Part shown: positions 56,341 to 64,000 of the stretch, one piece after another
How the letters are laid out: every line of letters starts with the position of its first letter
Position numbering within the stretch: position 1 is the stretch's first letter
Assembly (NCBI GenBank): GCA_903822975.1
Contig: CAIJRD010000012.1
Coordinates: 372,001 to 436,000, forward strand
Direction of reading: 5' to 3'
From: an uncultured Sinobacteraceae bacterium
Lineage (GTDB): Bacteria > Pseudomonadota > Gammaproteobacteria > Nevskiales > Nevskiaceae
DNA length: 64,000 nt
Position numbers and translations under genes: made by a program
Notes under the pieces: model-generated
What the model was told of the DNA's origin: nothing
The model's input: the letters and a program-made list of their open reading frames with translations, nothing else
Database searches by the model: none

Positions 56341-56517
56341 GCCGATCGACTCATAAGTCTGAATCCCTGTAAATGCTGATATTCACGCTGACACAACGCG
56401 GGTGCACAACGCGCCGATGCAACGCCATGCCGATCGACGATTTTCGATTCAGCCATCGCAAGCGCCGAAAGACGATGCAGGTTTACGAAGTACTTCACCG
56501 GCAATTCCAGACGCCGT

Positions 56518-57270
56518 TCAAGCCGCAATGGTTTGGCTCGATCCGACCGGCGCCGTTGGCGCCCAAAAGGCCTGCGCGCCGCCGAGTGCGGCTGCGGCTT
56601 TGAGGCTTGCTTCCGCGCGTGCGAAATGGCGTGCGACGCGCAGCATTCCGAGGAGATCCTGCGGCCGTCGCAACAAGGCGCTGGCGATCGCCTTCGGTCG
56701 CAGCTCGCCGTTGTGGTCGAGAGCCACCTGCACCGCTTCCGGCAGTCCGTGGCCGGCGGCATCGATCACCGCACGCACCACGGCGAACGGCAATCCGCGT
56801 GCGCGCGCAACGGCAGCAATTGCCGAGCTCTCCATGTCCACGCCGTCCACCGGATTGCGCGCGAAGGCCTTGCGCTTGTCGGACACGTTTGCGAGCGGCG
56901 CGGCCACGGTCATCATGCCGCCTGCGCCGACCGGCGAAACTCCGGCCAATCCGCGCTGCAGGCGGCCATGCCAGGCGCTATCGATCAGGTAGCGCTCGCC
57001 CGTGCTGCTGTCGATGACTTCACGCGGCAGCAGCAACGCACCGGCGGCGAGTCGCGGATCGAGACCGCCGGCGGTACCCCAACTCATCAGCGCCGTAGCG
57101 CCGGTGTCGACCAGACTGGACGCCGCTCGCGCGGCCGCAATGGCACCCAGACCGCCGACGGCGACGACCACGCTGCCGCTGAGTTCGACCACGCTGCCGA
57201 CCGCTGCGCGCCGACCGAGCAGCGAGCGCGATTCGTCGGGCAGCGCGACGATGATGCCGAGGCGCTTCAA
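56518..57270 (-). CDS. hpnG: Hopanoid phosphorylase/nucleosidase HpnG
   Basis: HpnG removes adenine from adenosylhopane to give ribosylhopane. The 250-residue nucleoside-phosphorylase-fold protein begins LKRLGIIVALPDESRSLLG (TTG start) and has ALMSWGTAGGLDP and VDGVDMESSAIAAVARARGL, the purine-binding region. The TTG at 57270 overlaps the squalene-hopene cyclase stop (TTGA) by four bases, and the longer open frame upstream lies within the cyclase gene, so this start is well supported by position. Confidence 0.88.
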   Translation of the reverse strand: MKRLGIIVALPDESRSLLGRRAAVGSVVELSGSVVVAVGGLGAIAAARAASSLVDTGATALMSWGTAGGLDPRLAAGALLLPREVIDSSTGERYLIDSAWHGRLQRGLAGVSPVGAGGMMTVAAPLANVSDKRKAFARNPVDGVDMESSAIAAVARARGLPFAVVRAVIDAAGHGLPEAVQVALDHNGELRPKAIASALLRRPQDLLGMLRVARHFARAEASLKAAAALGGAQAFWAPTAPVGSSQTIAA

Positions 57271-59327
57271 GCGGCGCCGTGCGCGGCGAGTTGCCGGTAA
57301 CGCGTCAAGGCCCACAGCGGGAAGTAGGCGTCGTAGCCGTAGTACTTCATGTAGAACACACGCGGGAAGCCCGGCGCATTGTGGCCGGGGTCGTGCCAGA
57401 GGCCGCCGTACTTGCCGTCCGCGCGCTGCTGCGCGACCAGCCAGGCAATGCCGCGCCGGACGACTTCGGAGTGCGCCTGACCGACCGCGAGCAGGCCGAG
57501 CAAGGCCCATGCGGTGCTGTTCGGGGTACTCACCAGACCTTCGCCGGTCAGCATGCGGCCACGCAGCGTGACATCCAGGTAACTATCGTTGGTCTCGCCC
57601 CAGCCACCATCCGGATTCTGCATCGCGCAGAGCCAGTCGATCGCCTTGACGATGTACGGGCTCGATGCGTCTTCACCGACCAGGGCGAGGCCGGCGAGCA
57701 CGCTCCAGGTGCCATAGATGTAGTTGGTGCCCCAGCGGCCCCACCAGCACCCATCTGGCTGCTGCATCTTCTTCAGATAGGCGACCGCACGCGCGATTGC
57801 CGGCCGGTCCTGCGGACGCTTCAACACGCCGAGATAGGCCAGCACGCGGCCGGTGACATCTTCGGTCGGCGGGTCGAGCATCGCCTTGTGATCGGCGAAC
57901 GGAATCGAATTGATCCAGTAGTGGGTGTTGTCGGCATCGTAGGCACCGAAGCCGCCGTTCTTCGACTGCAGGCCGAGCAGCCATTCGGCCGCACGTTCGG
58001 TGCTCTCGCGATAGCGGTTGCCGCCTTTGCCGTCGCGACCGGCGAGGTGCAGTACACCGGCAATTACCGCGGTGTCGTCGAGATCGGGGTAGTACTTGTT
58101 CTCGGCCTGGAACGCCCAGCCGCCCGGACGCGGTGCCGGCTTCGGCGCGGCTTCGATCCAGTCGCCGACATGATCGAGAATCTGGCGCGGCAGCAGCCAG
58201 TCCTCAGCGCGTCGAATCGCGGCCTGGGTGCGCGCACACGAAGCGCCATCCGGGCTGTCGGCATGCAACAAGGCCATCATCGCCCAGCCGGTATCCCAGG
58301 TCGGCGAGACCGTCGGCTGCGCATAGGCGCTGTCGTCCGGCAGTTCGACAATCAGGTTCTTCAGCGACTGCAGGCATTCGGCGCGCAGCGGGTGATCCGG
58401 CGGGTAGCCGAGCAGCGCCATTGCCTCGTAGGCGTTGACCATCGCCGGGAAGATGCCGTTCAGACCATAGACGCCGTTGAGCCGCGGCACGAACCATTGT
58501 TCGGCGCGCTGGATCGCGAGCTTGCGCAAGCGCTTCGGAATGAACGGATCGGCCACGCGCCCGAGCTTGTCGAGCGCGAGAAACAAGCGGCCGATGGCGC
58601 CCTGCACCGGGAACCAGTCGGTCTCTTCCGAGGGCGGTCGCACGAACAGTTCCGGAATCTGCACGCCATGCGGATTCTTCGCCTGCGCCTTCAACGAACA
58701 CAGCACGAACAGCGGCACCATCACCGCGCGCGCCCAGGTCGAAACCTTGTAGATCTCGAACGGGAAAAAGCGCGGGAACAGCATGATCTCCACCGGCACA
58801 TAGGGCGCTGCGGTCCACGGCACCTGCGCGAACATCGCCAGCAGAATGCGCGTGAACACGTTGCTGCGCGCCGCACCACCGGCTTCGAGAATGGCGTCGC
58901 GCGCAAGGCGCATATGCGGCGCGTGAATATCGTCGCCCGCGCACTTCAGCGCGTAATAGGTCTTCACCGTGCACGACAGATCCATCGCACCGCCGCGGTA
59001 CTGCGGCCAGCCGCCGTGATCCTCGACCACCTGCTGCGCGCGCAGATATTTGGCCAGCCGCGCCTGCAGGGCTTCGTCGATCTCATCCATGAAATGCATC
59101 ATCAGGATGTATTCGGCCGGAATCGTGCAGTCGGCCTCGAACTCGAAGCACCAGTCGCCGGCCGGGCTCTGCAAGTTCAGCAGCGCTTCGCGACCAGCAT
59201 CGATCGCGGCGTTGACCGCCGCTTTCGATGCATTCGCAGCGTTGCTGCGCATGGACTCAGCGTCCGGGACGGCGGCATACGTTGCAGGGCCCGCAGCCAA
59301 GGGTCGGGCGATGGAAGTCACGCTCAT
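57267..59327 (-). CDS. shc: Squalene-hopene cyclase
   Basis: Cyclises squalene to hopene on the membrane. The 686-residue protein has the protonating motif DLDDTAV (415-421) and several QW repeats: LQSPAGDWCFE, LQSKNGGFGAYDAD, MQQPDGCWWGRWGTNYIYG, MQNPDGGWGETNDSY and QQRADGKYGGLWH. A ~45-residue N-terminal extension precedes the first conserved helix. It sits between the squalene synthase-type gene and hpnG, with a TTGA overlap to the latter. Also called hpnF. Confidence 0.97.
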   Translation of the reverse strand: MSVTSIARPLAAGPATYAAVPDAESMRSNAANASKAAVNAAIDAGREALLNLQSPAGDWCFEFEADCTIPAEYILMMHFMDEIDEALQARLAKYLRAQQVVEDHGGWPQYRGGAMDLSCTVKTYYALKCAGDDIHAPHMRLARDAILEAGGAARSNVFTRILLAMFAQVPWTAAPYVPVEIMLFPRFFPFEIYKVSTWARAVMVPLFVLCSLKAQAKNPHGVQIPELFVRPPSEETDWFPVQGAIGRLFLALDKLGRVADPFIPKRLRKLAIQRAEQWFVPRLNGVYGLNGIFPAMVNAYEAMALLGYPPDHPLRAECLQSLKNLIVELPDDSAYAQPTVSPTWDTGWAMMALLHADSPDGASCARTQAAIRRAEDWLLPRQILDHVGDWIEAAPKPAPRPGGWAFQAENKYYPDLDDTAVIAGVLHLAGRDGKGGNRYRESTERAAEWLLGLQSKNGGFGAYDADNTHYWINSIPFADHKAMLDPPTEDVTGRVLAYLGVLKRPQDRPAIARAVAYLKKMQQPDGCWWGRWGTNYIYGTWSVLAGLALVGEDASSPYIVKAIDWLCAMQNPDGGWGETNDSYLDVTLRGRMLTGEGLVSTPNSTAWALLGLLAVGQAHSEVVRRGIAWLVAQQRADGKYGGLWHDPGHNAPGFPRVFYMKYYGYDAYFPLWALTRYRQLAAHGAA

Positions 59328-59417
59328 GAAGGGTCGCTCGAAGGTTTGAATCGGAAACGCACGCCAGGCGCAAACTGCAGGTGGCGCATGCGACAGTCGC
59401 TACTCGCTACTGCGCGC

Positions 59418-60530
59418 TCAATGAATCTGCAGCGACATCGATGGCATCGGCGTGCTCGTCGCCTGCGGCGCATCGGCGACTTGCGCCAGCGGCGTCAACG
59501 GCAGTTCGCCTGCGATCGAATCGAACAGCTTGGTCAGCATCGCATCGCTGCGGATCGACAGGTTGGTCAGCATCATCGTCGTCGCCAACGCACTGCGCGA
59601 AACCTTGACTTCGCTGCCGGCGCGGAACGTCGGCTTGCGGCACAGGTTGCGCAGCGTCAGTGCGGCCAGACCGACCGCCCACAGGCAGAACTTGCGCATG
59701 CCGGTTTCCTGCGACGGCAGCGCCAGGCTGTACGCCAATGCGTTGCGCAAATGCGCGTGCGCAACGCCGACCAGCTCGGCTTGCGCGGCGGCGTAGCCGG
59801 GCGAGGCACTGCCGGCGGCGAGCTCATCCGTATTCACGCCGTGACGTGCGAACACTTCGCGCGGCAACCAGCACACACCGCGTGCGCGGTCTTCCCACTG
59901 GTCCTTGAGGATGTTGGTCATCTGCAGACCCTGGCCGAAAGATATCGACAGGCGCCGCAGCGTCGCGCCGTTGGCGGCGACCTCGGGCGAGAAGTCGCAG
60001 AACAGTTCGGTCAGCAGTTCGCCGACCACGCCGGCAACGTAGTAACAGTAACGATCCAGATCCGGCAGCGTCGCCAGGCCCTCCGGCCCCGCTTCTCTCT
60101 GGAACTGATGCATGCCGCGTCCCATCACGCGGATGCAGCGTTCGATCGCAGCGCGCTGCACCGTGTTGAAGCTGTCGGTGACCCGCATCACCAAGGCCAG
60201 CTGACGCACGAGGTCGCGCTCGGAGTCGAGCGTCTGGTTCGACAACAGCGGTTCGAGGTCCTGCGCCAGCGTCTGCGGGGCGGCGCGTCCGGCGACGACT
60301 TCGATGAAGGCCTGCTCGTAATGTTGCTTCTGCTCGGCGCTGAGCGCCGGCTCATCTTCGATCGTGTCGGCGATGCGGCACAGCAGGTAGGCGTTGGCAA
60401 CGACGCTGCGCAGAATGCCGGGCAGCTGCGGGATCGTCAGCGCGAACGTGCGCGAGACCAACGGCAGGATGTAATCCTGGTACTGGTCGGCGCTGCCGGA
60501 CCAGGCGGTACCGAATCGATAGTCGTTCAT
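59418..60530 (-). CDS. Squalene/phytoene synthase family protein, probably squalene synthase
   Basis: Condenses two FPP units toward squalene for the neighbouring cyclase. The 370-residue protein shows SRTFALTIPQLPGILRSVV, the first Asp-rich motif CRIADTIEDEP (51-61), DRYCYYVAGVVGELLTELFC and the second Asp-rich motif LKDQWEDRARGVCWLP (208-223). The YCxYVAGxVG and long C-terminal region resemble one-step squalene synthases more than the ~280-residue HpnC/HpnD pair; no hpnC or hpnE gene is nearby. Assignment as one-step NADPH-dependent squalene synthase is inferred. Confidence 0.8.
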   Translation of the reverse strand: MNDYRFGTAWSGSADQYQDYILPLVSRTFALTIPQLPGILRSVVANAYLLCRIADTIEDEPALSAEQKQHYEQAFIEVVAGRAAPQTLAQDLEPLLSNQTLDSERDLVRQLALVMRVTDSFNTVQRAAIERCIRVMGRGMHQFQREAGPEGLATLPDLDRYCYYVAGVVGELLTELFCDFSPEVAANGATLRRLSISFGQGLQMTNILKDQWEDRARGVCWLPREVFARHGVNTDELAAGSASPGYAAAQAELVGVAHAHLRNALAYSLALPSQETGMRKFCLWAVGLAALTLRNLCRKPTFRAGSEVKVSRSALATTMMLTNLSIRSDAMLTKLFDSIAGELPLTPLAQVADAPQATSTPMPSMSLQIH

Positions 60531-60570
60531 GCAAAAGTCCGATCGGAGAGGTGCGGTAAAAGTTCAGCGC

Positions 60571-60987
60571 TCACCAGAATTCACCGCGCTGCCGCTGACT
60601 GCGAAACACACCGAGCAATTCCCGATAGATGCTGTGCACCGCCAGCGGCGTTGCAATCAGCAACCAGGCATCGGCAGCGGCGAAGTAAGCTGAGGTCAGC
60701 GGAGCAATCATCTGCAAACGATCATTGAATACGTGGGCGACGCCATGGGCGTCGAGTTGGCCGGAGAAGAACATGATGAGCGGCGCCGCCGGCGTCGAAC
60801 TGAGGGTGAGCCAGCGAACCTGCTGGTAGATCCGCTCGAAACGATGGGACACCTGCCGCAGTTCGCCAGCGGCATTGTAAACCTTCAGGCTCTGGCGGAT
60901 TTCACGCCGCTCCACCTGCAGCCAGGTGAACAGCAGCAATGCGGCGATTGACGCGCCGAGGATCGGCAGTCCGGCATCGAAGTCCAT
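60571..60987 (-). CDS. Small membrane protein of unknown family
   Basis: A 138-residue protein beginning MDFDAGLPILGASIAALLLF with an N-terminal membrane segment, a basic amphipathic middle (EIRQSLKVYNAAGELRQVSH, FERIYQQVRWL), and one or two further hydrophobic segments. The ATG at 60987 is used because the first membrane segment follows directly. No family is recognised. It lies 40 bases upstream of the squalene synthase-type gene on the same strand, so it may be part of the hopanoid unit. Confidence 0.7.
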   Translation of the reverse strand: MDFDAGLPILGASIAALLLFTWLQVERREIRQSLKVYNAAGELRQVSHRFERIYQQVRWLTLSSTPAAPLIMFFSGQLDAHGVAHVFNDRLQMIAPLTSAYFAAADAWLLIATPLAVHSIYRELLGVFRSQRQRGEFW

Positions 60988-61098
60988 GATGCGATTCTTG
61001 CGCAGTTCGGCGCAATTTTCCAATTGATCGCCGCCCATGACCGCTTGGTCGGCAGAGATTTCCGGCCGTTCGACCCCGAGTTTCGGCCGGCAATTGGC

Positions 61099-61641
61099 CT
61101 AATACGTCAGCAGCGATTCCAGCGCGGCGTCGCCGAGCCGCTCGCGTCCGGCGAGGAAGGCCAGCTCCATCAGGAATGCGCAGCAGACCACCCGGCCACC
61201 TTGCTGACGCACCAGATCGCTCGCCGCCGCAGCGGTACCGCCGGTGGCCAGCACATCGTCGACGATGGCGTATCGCGCCGCCGACTCGATCGCATCGCCG
61301 TGGATCTGCAGACGGTCTTCGCCGTATTCGAGCTGATAGCTGATCTCCGCGGTTTTCCACGGCAGCTTGCCGGGCTTGCGCACCAGCAGCAGCGGCAGTT
61401 GCAGTTCCCGCGCCAGCGCTGCGCCGAAAATGAAGCCGCGCGATTCGATCGCCACCAGCGCCTGCGGCGTATGCGCGGCGATGCGCGCGGCGAGCAACTC
61501 GATGCTCGACTGGAACGCCGCAGCGTTGGCCAGCAAGGGCGTGATGTCCTTGAACAGAATGCCGGGCTTGGGGAAATCCGGCACATCGCGGATATGCGCC
61601 TTCAATGCGGCGGCGCGGTCGTCTGCAGTGGTTACAGCCAT
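61099..61641 (-). CDS. apt: Adenine phosphoribosyltransferase
   Basis: Converts adenine and PRPP to AMP. The 180-residue protein has VPDFPKPGILFKDITPLLAN, ALVAIESRGFIFGAALAREL, VRKPGKLPWKT and the PRPP-binding loop AIVDDVLATGGTAAAA, all typical of Apt. The ATG at 61641 matches the family length. It is upstream of and co-directional with the squalene-hopanoid genes, whose HpnG releases adenine, and divergent from ispA. Confidence 0.96.
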   Translation of the reverse strand: MAVTTADDRAAALKAHIRDVPDFPKPGILFKDITPLLANAAAFQSSIELLAARIAAHTPQALVAIESRGFIFGAALARELQLPLLLVRKPGKLPWKTAEISYQLEYGEDRLQIHGDAIESAARYAIVDDVLATGGTAAAASDLVRQQGGRVVCCAFLMELAFLAGRERLGDAALESLLTY

Positions 61642-61849
61642 CGTGTCGGGATCCGGTTTGAGGTTGTCGCGGAATCGGGCTTGGTCCAAACTGCCGCTGC
61701 GCGCGGCAAGCGCAACCCGGCGAGCTTGGTACAGCGGGGAAACTCGCCGCATTATCGCATCGCCGTCGGCCCCGGCCGACGATTTTTCGATTTCGGACCC
61801 CGTAGTCGGGTCTCCCGCAATTCGACTTTCCGAACTTCATTCGAACCTC

Positions 61850-62749
61850 GTGACCCTGCCCGAATCCTCCCTGCCCGCCACCGATCTCGGCGGCTATCTG
61901 CACCGTGCCGAACGCGTTCTTGCAGCCGCACTCCCGCCCGCCGACACCGATCCAGCGCGCCTGCATGAGGCGATGCGTTATGCCTGCCGCGGCGGCAAGC
62001 GGCTGCGCGCACTGCTGACCTACTGTGCCGGTGCGGTGCTCGGCGTCGATCTGAACAAGCTCGATGCACCCGCCTGCGCGCTGGAACTGATCCACGCCTA
62101 TTCGCTGGTACACGACGATCTGCCGGCGATGGACGACGACGACCTGCGCCGTGGCCAGCCGACCACGCACGTGGCCTACGACGAGGCCACCGCAATCCTG
62201 GTCGGCGACGCGCTGCAGACGCTGGCATTTCGCGTGTTGGCCGAGCCGCAGACGCACACCAGTCCCGCAGCGCAATTGCAGATGCTGAGATTGCTGGCCG
62301 ATGCCGCCGGCTCGCTCGGCATGGTCGGCGGCCAGGCGGTCGACATCGAATCGGAGCATCTGAAGATTCCGCTCGCGCGACTCGAATCGTTGCATGCGCG
62401 CAAGACCGGCGCACTGATTCGCTGTGGCCTGGAACTCGCCGCCGCCGCTGGCGAAGCGGATGCCGAGCAGACCCGTGCGCTGAGCGAGTTCGGTCGACTG
62501 CTCGGCCTCGCCTACCAGATTCAGGACGACGTGCTCGACGAAAGCTCCAGCACCGCCGTGCTCGGCAAGACCCAGGGCAAGGATCGCGCGCAGGAGAAGT
62601 CCACCTATCCGGCGCTGCTCGGGTTCGACGCCGCCAAGGCACTTGCCAGCGAAACCTTTGCGCGGGCGCGCGGCGCGCTCGACGGTTTCGGCGCACGCGC
62701 GGCACCCTTGCTCGCACTCGCCGCAACCATCGAGCAGCGCGATCACTAA
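61850..62749 (+). CDS. ispA: (2E,6E)-farnesyl diphosphate synthase (polyprenyl synthetase)
   Basis: Builds FPP from IPP and DMAPP, supplying the nearby squalene synthase. The 299-residue protein has the first Asp-rich motif in HAYSLVHDDLPAMDDDDLRR (residues 82-101), GMVGGQAVDIESE and the second motif YQIQDDVLDESS (DDVLD 226-230). The region before the first motif matches E. coli IspA closely, favouring C15 product length. The start is taken as GTG at 61850, since no ATG is suitably placed; the longer frame upstream overlaps apt antisense. Confidence 0.94.
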   Translation: MTLPESSLPATDLGGYLHRAERVLAAALPPADTDPARLHEAMRYACRGGKRLRALLTYCAGAVLGVDLNKLDAPACALELIHAYSLVHDDLPAMDDDDLRRGQPTTHVAYDEATAILVGDALQTLAFRVLAEPQTHTSPAAQLQMLRLLADAAGSLGMVGGQAVDIESEHLKIPLARLESLHARKTGALIRCGLELAAAAGEADAEQTRALSEFGRLLGLAYQIQDDVLDESSSTAVLGKTQGKDRAQEKSTYPALLGFDAAKALASETFARARGALDGFGARAAPLLALAATIEQRDH

Positions 62750-62750
62750 G

Positions 62751-62884
62751 GGTCGGTTGCTAATGGTCGGTTGCTGAAGGTCGAATCCTGACGGTCGATT
62801 GCTGAAGGTCGAATCCTGACGGTCGATTGCTGAAGGTCGAATCCTGACGGTCGATTGCTGAAGGTCGTGCTGAAGGTCGATTGC
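62751..62884. repeat. 14/28-base tandem repeat (minisatellite) after ispA
   Basis: About ten consecutive copies of a 14-base unit beginning GGTCG start one base after the ispA stop. Two variants, GGTCGAATCCTGAC and GGTCGATTGCTGAA, alternate from 62779 to 62862, making three exact 28-base higher-order copies. The first two units are GGTCGGTTGCTAAT and GGTCGGTTGCTGAA, the ninth is shortened to 12 bases, and the tenth is partial. The rest of the 376-base interval to the next gene (62885-63125) shows no gene. Confidence 0.92.
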
Positions 62885-63125
62885 ATCTTGCGATCGTCCC
62901 GCCGACAAACCCAGCGCGCGGTTCAATCCTCGGTAGGTGTAAAGGTGGCGGTGACGGTGGCGGTGTGCAGAGTTGAGCGCAAGGATCGATCGGCACCTGC
63001 GTATCGGGCGCGCGATCGACAATCGTCGCGCAGCGAGTCGAGTGCCGCGCTGAACTGAGCGCGCCGTTCTAGTGTCGATGGCGGTGTGCGGATTCGCGGC
63101 ACACCTGCTCTCCACTGGAACCCTC

Positions 63126-64000
63126 ATGCCGCTGCGCATTGAAGACTACGCCCTGATCGGCGATTGCGAGACCGCCGCGCTGGTCGGTCGCGACGGTTCG
63201 ATCGACTGGCTGTGCTGGCCGCGATTCGATTCGGGCGCCTGCTTCGCCGCCTTGCTCGGCACGCCGCAGCACGGCCGCTGGTTGCTCGCGCCGAGCGACA
63301 GCACCGCACAGACGCAGCGTCGCTACCGCGACGGCACGCTGATCCTCAATACCGAATTCAACTGTGCACAAGGTGGCGTCGTCGTCAGCGACTTCATGCC
63401 ACCGCGCGAACGCGAGGCTTCGCATCTGGTGCGCATGGTGCGCGGACTCGGCGGTCGCGTGGCGATGCGGATGGAACTGACGCCGCGCTTCGACTACGGC
63501 GCGGCACGTCCCTGGATACGCGCGCTCGAAGACGGCAGCGGCTGGTCGATGGTGTCGGGCCCGGACGCCGTGTATCTGCGTAGCAGCATCGCGGTCAAAC
63601 TGCAGCGACAGGAATCGAATCTGGTTGCCGAGTTCGAAATCGGCGCCGGCGACAGCGTGGCATTCGTGCTGAGCTACGCCGCCTCGCACCTACCGCCGCC
63701 GGCACCGCTGGACGGGTCGGCGGCTCTCGACGAAACCGGCACGCGCTGGAACCAGTGGTCGTCGCGCTCGGCGTATGCGGGCAGCTACAGCGATGCGGTG
63801 AGCCGATCGCTGATCACGCTGAAGGCGCTGACCTATCGCCCCACTGGCGGCATCGTGGCGGCACCGACCACCTCGCTGCCGGAAGCACTCGGCGGCGTGC
63901 GCAATTGGGACTATCGCTTTTGCTGGCTGCGCGACGCCACGCTCACCTTGTTGGCGCTGATGCACGGCGGCTATTACGACGAAGCCCGCGCCTGGCGCGG
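63126..64000 (+). CDS. Glycoside hydrolase family 15 protein (glucoamylase/trehalase-like), 3' end outside window
   Basis: The visible ~291 codons begin MPLRIEDYALIGDCETAALV followed by GRDGSIDWLCWPRFDSGACF, the typical N-terminus of bacterial GH15 proteins. They run to the first part of the (alpha/alpha)6 barrel, GGVRNWDYRFCWLRDATLTL. There is no signal peptide, so it is probably cytoplasmic. Members hydrolyse trehalose, glucans or related alpha-glucosides; the substrate cannot be told. The catalytic glutamates lie beyond the window edge. Confidence 0.9.
   Translation, partial: MPLRIEDYALIGDCETAALVGRDGSIDWLCWPRFDSGACFAALLGTPQHGRWLLAPSDSTAQTQRRYRDGTLILNTEFNCAQGGVVVSDFMPPREREASHLVRMVRGLGGRVAMRMELTPRFDYGAARPWIRALEDGSGWSMVSGPDAVYLRSSIAVKLQRQESNLVAEFEIGAGDSVAFVLSYAASHLPPPAPLDGSAALDETGTRWNQWSSRSAYAGSYSDAVSRSLITLKALTYRPTGGIVAAPTTSLPEALGGVRNWDYRFCWLRDATLTLLALMHGGYYDEARAWR

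Noticed and set aside
57279..60728. 1149-codon plus-strand open frame
   Set aside because: Antisense to shc and the squalene synthase-type gene, both with intact motifs; composition is shadow-like.
62751..62884. Possible CRISPR array
   Set aside because: The repeats are contiguous 14/28-mers with no unique spacers and no cas genes nearby; it is a minisatellite.

Overview
The window is GC-rich, densely packed bacterial DNA that reads as a gammaproteobacterium, most likely of the Xanthomonadales/Rhodanobacteraceae type. That placement is inferred from the single-chain 1296-residue PurL, the mre-mrdA-rodA-mltB-rlpA-dacC-lipB order, the complete mlaFEDCBA operon and a DUF1820 gene. No rRNA, tRNA, CRISPR array, phage or transposase was seen. 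Genes are tightly coupled, with many 1-11 base overlaps.

Layout. 1-3.0 kb (minus): gatC, a PepSY-like exported protein, gatA and partial gatB (tRNA-dependent amidotransferase). 3.3-15.9 kb (plus): elongation and cell-wall block with mreB, a ligase-associated exonuclease, mreC, mreD, mrdA, rodA, mltB, rlpA, dacC and lipB. A duplicated mltB tail and a palindromic element sit between mltB and rlpA. 16.1-20.0 kb (plus): mlaFEDCBA phospholipid transport. 20.2-25.3 kb (minus): purL, a metallo-beta-lactamase-fold hydrolase and a DUF1820 protein. 26.1-30.0 kb (minus): pstSCAB with a candidate Pho box and no phoU. 30.2-35.7 kb (minus): a MarR-controlled tripartite efflux operon (outer-membrane factor, MarR, FUSC pump, DUF1656, HlyD-type adaptor).

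36-62.7 kb is an isoprenoid-to-hopanoid block. A minus-strand mevalonate operon encodes diphosphomevalonate decarboxylase, phosphomevalonate kinase, a single-chain HMG-CoA reductase/mevalonate kinase fusion and IDI. It runs on into hpnH, hpnB and HMG-CoA synthase. Divergent from it is hpnI-hpnJ-hpnK-hpnL. After a stretch with two exported proteins and a dienelactone-hydrolase-like enzyme come apt, a small membrane protein, a squalene-synthase-type enzyme, squalene-hopene cyclase, hpnG and hpnA (minus), with ispA divergent from apt. Together these genes can take HMG-CoA precursors to IPP/DMAPP, FPP, squalene, hopene, adenosylhopane and side-chain-modified (probably cyclitol-ether) bacteriohopanepolyols. 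The adenine released by HpnG could be salvaged by the neighbouring Apt. The window ends in a GH15 glycosidase preceded by a 14/28-base tandem repeat.

The strongest candidates for something new are the HMG-CoA reductase-mevalonate kinase fusion, the interleaving of mevalonate and hopanoid genes around one divergent promoter carrying an inverted repeat, and the mltB tail duplication, whose two copies differ only at synonymous sites.
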